Positions 1 to 7,440 of a stretch of DNA of 21,022 bases are shown in pieces (the stretch's first letter is position 1; each line of letters opens with the position of its first letter). Source of the DNA: a virus; the IMG/VR virus record IMGVR_UViG_3300021519_000088, positions 1 through 21,022 of that record; one strand, written 5' to 3'. The notes below the pieces were generated by a model, which made no database searches, had not been told where the DNA came from, and was given only the letters and a program-made list of their open reading frames with translations. The translations under genes and the position numbers were made by a program.

Positions 1-254
1 GTTGCTGCCCAGCCCCACTGCGTCGAAGCTGGCAAGTCAAAACGCAGACGCCCCTCTTCCAGCACACCAGCCACAGACGGCCATGTCGGATCATCCAAGG
101 TCACCATGCCGCCAACGACCGGCGCAAAGCCGCCGTCTGCGGCCCACACGGACACACGCATGACCGGCGGGGCCGGCTGTAGGGGGACGGGAACGGGAGG
201 CGGGGACGGTCTGCGGCGATTGAGGACGGCCAGCAGACGACTAAACCAAGACAT
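1..254 (-). CDS. Pro-rich linker protein next to lysis genes, C-terminus cut off by window edge
   Basis: The frame opens with ATG at 254 (MSWFSRLLAVLNRR) and is still open at base 1, giving 84 visible residues. The visible part has a short amphipathic basic N-terminal segment (about residues 1-15), a proline-rich linker (about 16-31, PSPPPVPVPLQPAPP), and the start of a beta-rich domain with a GG-V-L-DD-P...G-L-E-G-R-L-F pattern. That pattern recalls carboxypeptidase-regulatory/Ig-like modules, but this is only a resemblance. The start lies 14 bp inside the DUF5675 gene, the overlapping arrangement used throughout this operon. It follows a holin-like gene and a DUF5675 gene, so a role in lysis or cell-wall attack is possible, but no catalytic domain is visible before the edge. 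Existence of the gene is fairly sure; function is unknown. Confidence 0.6.
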   Translation of the reverse strand, partial: MSWFSRLLAVLNRRRPSPPPVPVPLQPAPPVMRVSVWAADGGFAPVVGGMVTLDDPTWPSVAGVLEEGRLRFDLPASTQWGWAA

Positions 255-675
255 GTGGCTCCTTCAGTGTGGGGTTCACGATGGTCATCCAACACGGCTG
301 ACCCTTCGACAGCGCCTGCGCCAGTGCGCCTTGCACCTTCGCCAACGCCAAGCGGCTGGAGAGGATCGTATGCTCCGTGTGGGACAGGCCGACCAGAATA
401 CACCCAGACGTGTCTGCCGTGCTATTCCCGGCGTGGATGCGAACACCGGACCACCCCTGCCCCACGTCAATGAGCGGTAGCATGACGCCCCACCGCTGCG
501 ACTTGGTGATGGACACCGCGTAACGCCCAGCGGGGATGGCCGTCTCATGCAGAATCTTGAAACCCGGTGGGCGCACGGTGTCTTCCAACGTGTAACACGC
601 ATGGACCCCATCGATGGACAGGGTGCCATGCGTCTCGTCCGGCGTTAGCCTCGTCCGCGTCAGCAGCAGTTCCAT
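241..675 (-). CDS. DUF5675 family protein
   Basis: A 144-aa protein starting MELLLTRTRLTPDE. I chose the ATG at 675 because it forms a TAATG junction with the stop of the preceding gene; the TTG six codons upstream (693) lies inside that gene and is less likely. Recognisable DUF5675 features are the CYTLEDTVRP segment, the AIPAGRYAV turn, and the RIHAGN...DTSGCILVG block at about residues 81-100. DUF5675 proteins occur in phage late regions, often beside lysis genes, and are suspected to act on or bind the cell wall; their biochemistry is not settled. Length matches the usual 120-160 aa. Placement right after a one-membrane-segment protein supports a lysis cassette. The family call is good; the enzymatic role is inference. 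Confidence 0.82.
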   Translation of the reverse strand: MELLLTRTRLTPDETHGTLSIDGVHACYTLEDTVRPPGFKILHETAIPAGRYAVSITKSQRWGVMLPLIDVGQGWSGVRIHAGNSTADTSGCILVGLSHTEHTILSSRLALAKVQGALAQALSKGQPCWMTIVNPTLKEPHVLV

Positions 676-893
676 TAACGATGCGTCATCCAATACAACG
701 CCGCTGCACAGACCGCCGACAGCGTCGAGAGCGAGATGGTCGTAGCGCGACTGCTGCGGTCGGCCAGCACCGCAATCTCCATCTCTGAGGCGCGTGTCCT
801 GCCGTTCAGGACGTCCAGCCGGTCCACGATGCTGGCAATCGCCGCCATCACAGCGGTGTGGCGTTCATCCAAGAGGCGCTGATGGTCATCCAT
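675..893 (-). CDS. Small one-membrane-segment protein, holin-like (XhlA-type layout)
   Basis: A 72-aa protein with a charged helical N-terminal half (residues 1-47, MDDHQRLLDERHTAVMAAIA onward) and one hydrophobic stretch near the C-terminus (about residues 51-68, TTISLSTLSAVCAAALYWM), ending THR. This layout, a cytoplasmic coil followed by a single C-terminal membrane segment, resembles XhlA-type holin accessory proteins and some small phage holins. It is coupled by TAATG both to the gene before it (893) and to the DUF5675 gene after it (675), which fits a holin/lysis-effector pair. It could instead be a spanin-like or unrelated membrane protein. It has no lipobox and no second membrane span. 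The call rests on size, topology and position, not on sequence family. Confidence 0.55.
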   Translation of the reverse strand: MDDHQRLLDERHTAVMAAIASIVDRLDVLNGRTRASEMEIAVLADRSSRATTISLSTLSAVCAAALYWMTHR

Positions 894-1216
894 TACGGCA
901 ACGACTTATACAGGGCTTTGATACGCGCCCGAAGCTGTGGCTTTGTCATCGACGGGACTGGAATGCATTCCCACAGGGCTAGCGCGACCGCTTGAAGCCG
1001 CTTGTCTGATGTCTCGCGTTCAACGTCCTCATCTTGCAGTTGCGCGTCCGTAGGATACGCGTATCCCTCAATAATGGGTTGCGCAACGCCTTGCAACGCG
1101 TCCGGTTGCACAGACCATGTCGAACGGTCATCTTCTGTCCCAATCGAGACGCTCGACACGTTAACGTTGGCCTGTTTCAATGCGGCGAATATACGGCTAG
1201 CCGTGCGCTTGTCCAT
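893..1216 (-). CDS. Hypothetical phage protein, 107 aa
   Basis: I do not recognise this protein. It is soluble and mixed alpha/beta, beginning MDKRTASRIFAALKQANVNV and ending in a basic helical tail (KPQLRARIKALYKSLP). A conserved-looking core (residues 46-53, AQPIIEGY) sits before an acidic helix. It has no membrane segment, no cysteine cluster and no obvious catalytic motif. It starts with ATG one base after the stop of the large beta protein at 1218 and is joined to the holin-like gene by TAATG at 893, so it is probably made with the late operon. The position between fibre-like genes and lysis genes suggests a small structural or chaperone-type late protein, but that is a guess. Confidence 0.6.
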   Translation of the reverse strand: MDKRTASRIFAALKQANVNVSSVSIGTEDDRSTWSVQPDALQGVAQPIIEGYAYPTDAQLQDEDVERETSDKRLQAVALALWECIPVPSMTKPQLRARIKALYKSLP

Positions 1217-1217
1217 G

Positions 1218-2141
1218 CTAATTCTCGATGCTTCCCGTCAACCCGTATGCGCTCGCCCCACTCCACGTAATCGATCCTGACCCTGCACCTTGCTCTTGCC
1301 ACACATACGTATGACGACCGACCGGGACAATCTTCCGCAAGGACACATGATGCAAGACTTGCGCATTCAGCAACACGCCCGTGGCTTGCGACTGCAACGA
1401 TGACGCCGACTTGGTGGTCGTACTGTCTTCGCCGATAGAGATGAAGCTCTGATACGTCGCGTCAGTTCCGCTGGCGGAAGCGAGTGTTTGCACCCGCACA
1501 TCGACTAACACTTCAGCCACGCCCACCACGACATCGAGTTGGTTTGCCGTGTTCGCGTTCGCTTGTCTGAGAGTACCAGAAGTATAGGTCCATGATGCCG
1601 TCGTCTCAAAACGCAGCATTGGACGCACAGCGCGCTGGTAATAGTTAAACAGGTATCGCTTCGTCGCGGAGTCTTCGGTTTGCCCAGCCACGGTCGTTGT
1701 GCGGAACGTGCCAAGATACCGCCGCGTCACGTCTACTAACGCCCCATCGGGGCTTTTGACGTAAATGCCATCCTGCTGCGGCAACAACGTGGCATAGGTG
1801 CCAGCCGCAAACCGTGCCGTGTCACTCGTCCAAGCCGCAGACAACTCAAGCGCAAGCGATCCAAAGTTGTCATAGACGAACACGTCATACAACGCACTCG
1901 CAACAGCCGGAATGGCAATCGAGAGTTCGGCAAACGTGCGGCGAATCCAACTGGTGCCGTCATAGATTTCGCAACTGCTCCCACGGAACGGCGTCCAACG
2001 AACCGTGGTCGCTGCCGTCACATCAGCCGTCGTCACTGGCACACCCGTCGTCAGCGTCAACCGTCCCTGCGGGGCCGTGCCGCTATTCACATTAATGAAT
2101 TTTGAGGGCGGGACAAACGCAGGACTTCCAAACGATGGCAT
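1218..2141 (-). CDS. Fibre/decoration-type phage structural protein, 307 aa
   Basis: A beta-rich 307-aa protein. After a short N-terminal arm (MPSFGSPAFVPPSKFINVNS) it has a domain with WTPFRGSSCEIYDGTSWI, a YDVFVYDNFGSLALELSAAW block, and the RRYLGTFRTT...GQTEDSATKRYLFNYYQRAVRPM segment at about residues 141-175. I recognise that last pattern from structural proteins of many environmental phages and prophages, where it is usually annotated as hypothetical. The C-terminal 130 residues are Thr/Ser/Ala-rich beta strands ending in TWSGASAYGLTGSIEN. Placement after the fibre gene and a small beta protein, and before lysis genes, suggests a surface-exposed tail or capsid fibre component, possibly receptor-binding. 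It is coupled to the gene before it by TAATG (2141). Structural role is likely; exact location in the virion is unknown. Confidence 0.65.
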   Translation of the reverse strand: MPSFGSPAFVPPSKFINVNSGTAPQGRLTLTTGVPVTTADVTAATTVRWTPFRGSSCEIYDGTSWIRRTFAELSIAIPAVASALYDVFVYDNFGSLALELSAAWTSDTARFAAGTYATLLPQQDGIYVKSPDGALVDVTRRYLGTFRTTTVAGQTEDSATKRYLFNYYQRAVRPMLRFETTASWTYTSGTLRQANANTANQLDVVVGVAEVLVDVRVQTLASASGTDATYQSFISIGEDSTTTKSASSLQSQATGVLLNAQVLHHVSLRKIVPVGRHTYVWQEQGAGSGSITWSGASAYGLTGSIEN

Positions 2142-2551
2142 TAGTAATCTCCACCAACTGCCGACACTTGCAACGCCGCAGCCACCGTCGTGCCAATCGT
2201 GACATACACACGATACGTCGCGGGCAACGAGATGTTCATGGCAATCAGGTTGTCCACTTGCGCCGCCACTTCAGACAACGTCGTCGCGGCAATTGTGGCT
2301 TCCGCATACAAACTGTTGTTCGTCGCGGTCGTATTGGCTGCGCCGTTGTTAATAAACACGCGCAACACGGTTGCTACCGCCGTCCCAGTGCTTCGGACCT
2401 TGATACTGTCAATGCGACTGCCGTTGACGCCAGCCGTGTAGACCAGCACCACCGTGCCGGTTCCATCTTTCGCGGTGTTGGCCGTAGTGACGGTTTGCCC
2501 AACAACAAAGATGGGCGTTTGTGCGAAAATCGGAAGAGCGGTAACCGCCAT
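2141..2551 (-). CDS. Small beta-rich phage structural protein, 136 aa
   Basis: A 136-aa protein rich in Thr, Val and Ala with no charged helices. Segments such as TTANTAKDGTGTVVLVYTAG, GSRIDSIKVRSTGTAVATVL and RVFINNGAANTTATNNSLYAE read as alternating beta strands of a jelly-roll or Ig-like fold. Proteins of this type recur in environmental phage genomes beside tail fibre genes, and I recognise the pattern without a formal family name. Its start directly abuts the stop of the fibre gene (TAA then ATG) and its stop shares bases with the start of the 307-aa gene (TAATG), so the three are probably translated together. A decoration, fibre-tip or fibre-connector role is inferred from context. Confidence 0.65.
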   Translation of the reverse strand: MAVTALPIFAQTPIFVVGQTVTTANTAKDGTGTVVLVYTAGVNGSRIDSIKVRSTGTAVATVLRVFINNGAANTTATNNSLYAEATIAATTLSEVAAQVDNLIAMNISLPATYRVYVTIGTTVAAALQVSAVGGDY

Positions 2552-3541
2552 TTAAAAGCCTCCCAGCGTCGAATACAGATACAAGTTTAGCGGCGTCTTG
2601 ATGCCGCCAGTCGGAGTCAGCAGGCCCGTCACAGCCACGGTGCTCGACAACGTGGCCGCACCCGTCACGCCAAGCGTGGTGCTCACCGTTGCGGCTCCCG
2701 TCACGGTCAACGCGCCCGTGCTTACAGTGCTCGACAGCGTAGCCGCACCAGTGACGTTCAACGTGCCGCCCACCGCATGATTTCGGCTCTGGAACAGGTC
2801 GCGAGGACGGCTCGCCCCCGACTTGCCGATGTCATAGGTCGCATCGACAAACAGCAAATCTTGGTTAATAGGGTTTGGCAACACCGCCACGGCTGTGGTT
2901 GCGGACAACAAAAGCGTTGATGTCGTGTTGGCGATGCCCACGGTGCGCGACAGCGTTGGAGCCGTTGCCGTAATGGCCCCAACCGTCGTTGACACATAGT
3001 ACGTGCTGCCCGTCACCACCGCCGAGGGCGTCGAAACAATGCCTGCCAGACGAATGGTGCCCGCCGTGTTGATCGGGATCGCACTCACCGCCACACCAAT
3101 GGCCTGACAACTTGTGCTGCTCACCGCGAAGTCCGCATCGGTCAGATACCACAGGCCCGCCGTCAGCGGCACCGCTTCCAGCCCCGACGACAAGTAGCAG
3201 ACCTGTCCCGCCGTCACGGCCACGCCAACCGTGCCTTGGATGTCCAAGTTCACCGCCGCGCCGGGAACGGCCAAGATGTTGTCCTGGTCGTCAATCGTCG
3301 CCCCAGCAGGGGTCTTAATGACAAACCGCATGTTCGACCCGGCTGGCAGATAGGCCACATAGCGCCCCGCCGAGTCTGCCACGATGGGATTTGGGTTGGC
3401 GACAGTCAGCGCCGAGGTCGTGTACGTCAAGGCCAGCGTCGTTGTCCCGCCGGTATAGGTGTAGATCAGTGCGCCAGACACGGACACGCCATCGGCGTCC
3501 AGGACGGTCTGGTAGGGAGTGGGAGTGAGTGTGCCTGCCAT
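2552..3541 (-). CDS. Tail fibre-like protein with repeat region
   Basis: A 329-aa protein in three parts. Residues 1-90 (YQTVLDADG, GALIYTYTGGTTT, ANPNPIVADSAGRYVAYLPAG) resemble the virion-attachment domain that starts many podovirus tailspikes and fibres. Residues 100-215 form a beta domain of the kind found in phage fibres and cement proteins (GTIRLAGIVS, GSTYYVSTTVGAITATAPT). Residues 224-260 carry the DATYDIGKSGASRPRDLF motif common in phage fibre shafts, followed by TGAAT-L-S-S-T repeats. The protein ends soon after the repeats (LYLYSTLGGF), with no large receptor-binding head or enzymatic domain, so receptor contact may be made by a partner, perhaps the two downstream beta proteins. 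The start ATG at 3541 has an AGGA 7 nt upstream that overlaps the previous gene's stop codon. Confidence 0.75.
   Translation of the reverse strand: MAGTLTPTPYQTVLDADGVSVSGALIYTYTGGTTTLALTYTTSALTVANPNPIVADSAGRYVAYLPAGSNMRFVIKTPAGATIDDQDNILAVPGAAVNLDIQGTVGVAVTAGQVCYLSSGLEAVPLTAGLWYLTDADFAVSSTSCQAIGVAVSAIPINTAGTIRLAGIVSTPSAVVTGSTYYVSTTVGAITATAPTLSRTVGIANTTSTLLLSATTAVAVLPNPINQDLLFVDATYDIGKSGASRPRDLFQSRNHAVGGTLNVTGAATLSSTVSTGALTVTGAATVSTTLGVTGAATLSSTVAVTGLLTPTGGIKTPLNLYLYSTLGGF
2621..2770 (-). repeat. Short tandem protein repeats in fibre shaft (VTGAATLSST type)
   Basis: Residues 258-307 of the fibre-like protein contain imperfect repeats of about 10-15 residues: LNVTGAATLSSTV, LTVTGAATVSTTL and GVTGAATLSSTV, followed by VTGLL. 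The DNA shows the matching recurrence of GTCACGG/GCCGC-type blocks. Such repeats usually form a trimeric shaft in phage fibres and are prone to gain or loss of units. Confidence 0.7.
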
Positions 3542-3548
3542 GTGTATG

Positions 3549-3552
3549 TCCT
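3549..3552 (-). promoter_or_regulatory. Shine-Dalgarno of the fibre-like gene, embedded in the upstream stop codon
   Basis: On the minus strand the sequence TAGGACATACACATG places AGGA seven bases before the start codon at 3541, and the TAG of this block is the stop codon of the 734-aa gene. Termination and re-initiation are therefore likely to be linked at this junction. Confidence 0.6.
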
Positions 3553-5755
3553 ATTGGTCCTTACGACGTTGCCCAAATGGCAGGTTCTCGACTTCGCCTT
3601 TAGCATTTAGGTTTTTGCCACCGCTCACGCTGACTTGTGCTTCCCTATTCGTTACTGGCTCTGCCACATTGCGGGCCGCGCTTTTCATGCCTTGTCTTTT
3701 GGCATGATACTGATCCCACGCGAATCTAATGCGCGGGTCTTTCTCTGCCATGTTTTCAACAAGCACGTCGCCAGCAAGAATTGATTTCACACGCGCTTTT
3801 ATTTGTTCTTCTGTCGTTGCCGCCGCTCCAGACGCAGTTTCCCGCTGCGCTTGTTCGTTCAACTGCTCAAGCACGTTGTCGGGCGTCACTTTACCGGACG
3901 GCTTCGTCTTTGGCGCAGAGCCTTTTGGCGCAGACGCAGGGCGTGATGCAGGCGCACCCTGTTGAGGCACCGGTTCTTCGGCAGGCGCAGGCTCACTGAA
4001 CGCTTCCGTCACACGTTGACGATTGCCGCTAGCATCCTGCGCCGATGACGAACGTGTCGCACGAATGCCCTTCGATTCCAGCCCTTGCAGTTGCTCGTTC
4101 TGTGCAGCAAGCCGCTCAGCCATCGTCGCAGACTGCGTCTCAAAGACTTGATCAATCTTGCCTTTGAGTGCGGCACGGACATCTGGGTCTAGGCTATCAG
4201 CTAACTCAAGATGATAGTCGGCCACTTGTCGTGCAGAATTCAGCGCATCAGGCGTCTGGGCCTTGAGCATAGACTCCACATTCGACAGATGCGTGTTGCT
4301 CAACTGCGCCGCCGTATGCGCCGTTGCAATCTCAATCCTCCGGGCATTGCGATTTGCCGCATCACTCAACGCGTTGTTCCGCGTACGCGTTTCTTTCTCT
4401 AACGCCAGCGTTTCTTGCCGTGCCCGAATGGCATCAGCCCGAGCAAAGCCCTCTTGTCTATGTGCTTCTGTCGTTCCTTCGCGGGACATACGAAGTGCAT
4501 CTTGACGTTCAGACTCTAACGATTTTTCTACAGCTTTTTCTGCGGCAAGCTTTGCGGCATGTTCGCGAGATTCCAACATGTCGCCAACTTGTTGCGACCG
4601 TCTCAATTTGTTTTGATCGGCCTTCGTCCCAGCTTGTAGCACATCTCGTTCAAGGCGATCTGTATGCGCTTTTTGAAGCCTGAACAAATCAGCTTGCTGT
4701 TTTGCTGAAATAGTCTCCGACGTGTAGGCACGTTCGTCGGCTAATAGTGTGGCATCGGACGCTAGCTTTTCAGCACGGTCTGTAAGTTGTTGTTCTCGCC
4801 TCGTAGCAGCGTTTGCGTCTAGACGACGGTTTCGCTTTTCAACTTGAGCTTCATTGTAAGCACGTTCCTCAGCAATCTCAGCAGCAGTTTTTCGGCCAAA
4901 AAGCTTCAACGCAGAATTATAACCAGACGGCGCGCCAAACGCCCCAACCACGGCTCCAAGTGTGCCGCCTTCTTTATATCCTCCGTATGCACCGGTTAGC
5001 GCCACGCCTGGATTCTCTACCACGTTAAGAACCGTCTTTTTGACAATCGCTGGCACTGGAATTCTTGACACGCCACTTTTGACCGCAGCAATCGCTTCCG
5101 CTTTGCCAGCCGTTGTTAACGCTCGAAAGCTTGGACTGCCTTCAAGCAACGCCAGCGTGTTCAACGTGGCTTCGCCCATCTGTTCAGGGTTGCCTGATCC
5201 AAATTGCTCGCCAATTGACGCAACCGCTGGCCCCAGCCACGGGATAGGCGATAACGCGCCATACGCCAACCGTTCAGACATAGACTTTGCGTTTTTTGAC
5301 TTCTCTATCAAGTCTTTTGCGCCTTGCGTTCCACTATCACGTAGCTTCTTTGGCGCATTCAACAATTCGCCAAGTGTAACGAACGGGTTGCTTGCTTCGT
5401 ATCCTCGCTTGACAGGGTCAATCACCATGTTGGCAACGCCACCAACGAGGTTCTTACCCGCTTGATACACGCCTTCAGCGCCTTGCTTGAACGATGTGCT
5501 GATGTCTTGGTTGAAAATGTTCCGGTCTTTTGGATCAATAAGATCGGTTCTGTACGCTTCAGTAGACTGCTTCAGTTCATCTTCCGTACGAGGTCTAAAA
5601 AGACGAGCGGCGTCCTTTGGCGGAGTCTTAGAATCAGCTTGCACGTTAGCTGCTGTAAAGATCTCGTCAAGCTCCTGTTCGGTCGGTGGTTTGTCTCCAG
5701 TTATAGAAAGAGATTTTCCATTCGGAGCCGTAACGGTATACGTGTTTTGTGCCAT
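3551..5755 (-). CDS. Large helical internal virion/ejection-type protein, 734 aa
   Basis: The N-terminus (YTVTAPNGKSLSITGDKPPT, then EQELDEIF) is a short beta-alpha module I recognise at the start of large virion proteins in many podovirus-like phages. Gly/Ala-rich hydrophobic stretches follow at about residues 163-185 (AYGALSPIPWLGPAVASIG) and 250-278 (Gly-rich, including GALGAVVGAFG-like sequence), which could touch or cross a membrane. Residues 290-560 are almost continuous charged, Ala-rich helix, probably coiled coil. Residues 585-625 are a Pro/Ala/Lys linker, then a helical C-terminus. This matches proteins ejected with DNA to build a conduit through the cell envelope, and its place after three other such genes supports that. 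No lysozyme or transglycosylase motif is visible. A tape-measure role is unlikely given the P22-like short-tail genes around it. Confidence 0.65.
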   Translation of the reverse strand: MAQNTYTVTAPNGKSLSITGDKPPTEQELDEIFTAANVQADSKTPPKDAARLFRPRTEDELKQSTEAYRTDLIDPKDRNIFNQDISTSFKQGAEGVYQAGKNLVGGVANMVIDPVKRGYEASNPFVTLGELLNAPKKLRDSGTQGAKDLIEKSKNAKSMSERLAYGALSPIPWLGPAVASIGEQFGSGNPEQMGEATLNTLALLEGSPSFRALTTAGKAEAIAAVKSGVSRIPVPAIVKKTVLNVVENPGVALTGAYGGYKEGGTLGAVVGAFGAPSGYNSALKLFGRKTAAEIAEERAYNEAQVEKRNRRLDANAATRREQQLTDRAEKLASDATLLADERAYTSETISAKQQADLFRLQKAHTDRLERDVLQAGTKADQNKLRRSQQVGDMLESREHAAKLAAEKAVEKSLESERQDALRMSREGTTEAHRQEGFARADAIRARQETLALEKETRTRNNALSDAANRNARRIEIATAHTAAQLSNTHLSNVESMLKAQTPDALNSARQVADYHLELADSLDPDVRAALKGKIDQVFETQSATMAERLAAQNEQLQGLESKGIRATRSSSAQDASGNRQRVTEAFSEPAPAEEPVPQQGAPASRPASAPKGSAPKTKPSGKVTPDNVLEQLNEQAQRETASGAAATTEEQIKARVKSILAGDVLVENMAEKDPRIRFAWDQYHAKRQGMKSAARNVAEPVTNREAQVSVSGGKNLNAKGEVENLPFGQRRKDQ

Positions 5756-5757
5756 AG

Positions 5758-7440
5758 CTAATTCACTACGACTTTGTACTTACCAACCACTATGGGCGTT
5801 TTTGGAGCAGCGTCTGGTGTGCTAATCCTATTAAGCTTCAAGCCTTTTTCCAGTTGAGTGCGCCTTTCCTCGGATAGGTCCGTAGGAGCAAACGCACGAA
5901 TACTGTCGAAGTAGGCTTCTCTGTTTTGTTCGGCAACGGTGCCTTGACGAACAATGCTATCGCGAAACATTTTAAAAATTTCTTGCGTACTGCCAGTCAC
6001 TGGGACGCCTGTGACATACGTAACCAATTGGGCCACATCGCCCTTGGCTGATGCTTGGTTCAATTTTTGTTCAAGCTCAAGACCAACATTACCAGTAGGA
6101 GACACCAACCGAGCGAGTCCAAGCGCCAACTCCGTCTGCAACACCAATGGAATTTTGTACTCGCCGGTCTTGGGGTCTTGATTCTGGCTAAAAATAGCCA
6201 ACAAGTGTTTCGCTTGATTGACTTTTTGGTCTTCAAGGCCCATGCCTCCGCTTCTTGACGAAAGCGTCCGTTGCAATATTGCCTGATACTGCTTCTCAAA
6301 CCCTTCTTGAGCCTTTGTCGAGTTTGGGTCGTATTCGGCAGCGGCCACTCGCGGACGTTCATAGACACGCGCGCCAGTTTTCATCTCCTGCGCCGTCATT
6401 GGACGTCGCACAGGTTTGCCGTCAGGTCCAGGGACAGTCACCATAGGCGGTACAACTGGTGCCCGCTTATACTCCTCAATAGACATAGGAGTACCGCCCG
6501 CTGCCACTGTATCGGTTACGTACTTTTGATATTGAGCAAGACTAACATCGCCAATGGTCGTCTTCGCGTTAGATGGTGTCACGCCAATGACTTGTCCGCC
6601 CAGCATTGTCGTTGTGCCAGGAGCAAGGCTCACAGCCTTCTCGCTGCCCTTCCGCATCAAGCCGATGAGCAACTGCTCTTGACCTTGGCGACCTTGGTCT
6701 TGACCACTGGCAATCAACGCATCCAAGTCTGATTGCTTGTAGATGCCATTAGCAACAAGAGACGAACCAACCCCATTGACTGCATCAGCCCATGACGTTT
6801 GCGACCCATCAGCCTTCGGCGCACGGAACATCGCCAGCGCATGATTTGCGGCTTGCGCCACGGTGTCATTGCGTTTTTGCACAAAATCGGCAATGTCTTG
6901 GTTCTGCTTGCCAACGTTCACCATCAGTTTGTCAGCGTATGCGCCATACCCCGCCGCATTCAATGCTTGTCGCGTCTTGGCTGGGTTGAACGTCTTCTGC
7001 CCAAAGTCACCTTGGTCAAACAGGTTTGAGTAGTCAGGCGACGGTGGACCTTCATACCGAGACGTGCCAGTCGCAGGGTCGCGCTGATAGTTAGGATCTG
7101 GGCTTTGATCCAAGGACGCCAGGAACCTAACAGCCTCTTTGCCCTTGGCCTGTTCAGCCCGTTCAGTCGCCTTATCAGCAAACTCCAACCGCGCTTGCGC
7201 TTGCTGCTCGTTCTTGAACGCTTGGTCCTTACCGGCTTGAATCTGAGCAGGAATGCCGCTCACAATCTTGCCCACGTTCTCAATCGCCCCGCCGTAGGCT
7301 TGCCCACGAATCTCAGCGGCTCGCGCCTGGGCACTGGCCGTATCGACCAGCGCCTTGGCCTTGGCGTCTTCGCCACGGCTCAAGAGGTCGGCAATGGTGC
7401 TGACGTACGGGTTCCGATAGGCCTGGAAGTCAAACGCCAT
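5758..7440 (-). CDS. Internal virion/ejection-type protein, 560 aa
   Basis: A 560-aa mostly helical protein starting MAFDFQAYRNPYVSTIADLL. Residues 15-105 are Ala/Gln/Lys-rich helix (AKALVDTASAQARAAEIRGQ; KATERAEQAKGKEAV), probably coiled coil. A looser middle region contains SPDPNYQRDPATGTSRYEG and many Gln/Ala helices. The C-terminal third has a helical block (residues about 385-480, including LLAIFSQNQDPKTGEYKIPL and LGLARLVSPTG) and ends in a short beta strand, TPIVVGKYKVVVN. It has no signal peptide or catalytic motif. Position, length (P22 gp16 is about 609 aa) and the TAATG link at 7440 to the 413-aa gene suggest it is one of the proteins injected with the DNA. I base this on context and composition, not on detectable sequence identity. 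Confidence 0.6.
   Translation of the reverse strand: MAFDFQAYRNPYVSTIADLLSRGEDAKAKALVDTASAQARAAEIRGQAYGGAIENVGKIVSGIPAQIQAGKDQAFKNEQQAQARLEFADKATERAEQAKGKEAVRFLASLDQSPDPNYQRDPATGTSRYEGPPSPDYSNLFDQGDFGQKTFNPAKTRQALNAAGYGAYADKLMVNVGKQNQDIADFVQKRNDTVAQAANHALAMFRAPKADGSQTSWADAVNGVGSSLVANGIYKQSDLDALIASGQDQGRQGQEQLLIGLMRKGSEKAVSLAPGTTTMLGGQVIGVTPSNAKTTIGDVSLAQYQKYVTDTVAAGGTPMSIEEYKRAPVVPPMVTVPGPDGKPVRRPMTAQEMKTGARVYERPRVAAAEYDPNSTKAQEGFEKQYQAILQRTLSSRSGGMGLEDQKVNQAKHLLAIFSQNQDPKTGEYKIPLVLQTELALGLARLVSPTGNVGLELEQKLNQASAKGDVAQLVTYVTGVPVTGSTQEIFKMFRDSIVRQGTVAEQNREAYFDSIRAFAPTDLSEERRTQLEKGLKLNRISTPDAAPKTPIVVGKYKVVVN

Noticed and set aside
2621-2770. Repeats that might be mistaken for a CRISPR or other DNA repeat array
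   Set aside because: They are imperfect, lack unique spacers and lie in frame within the fibre-like gene, so they are protein shaft repeats.
3551-5755. Reading the 734-aa coiled-coil protein as a tape-measure protein
   Set aside because: The neighbours are P22-type short-tail genes (gp4- and gp10-like), with no tail tube, sheath or tail-assembly chaperone genes in view.
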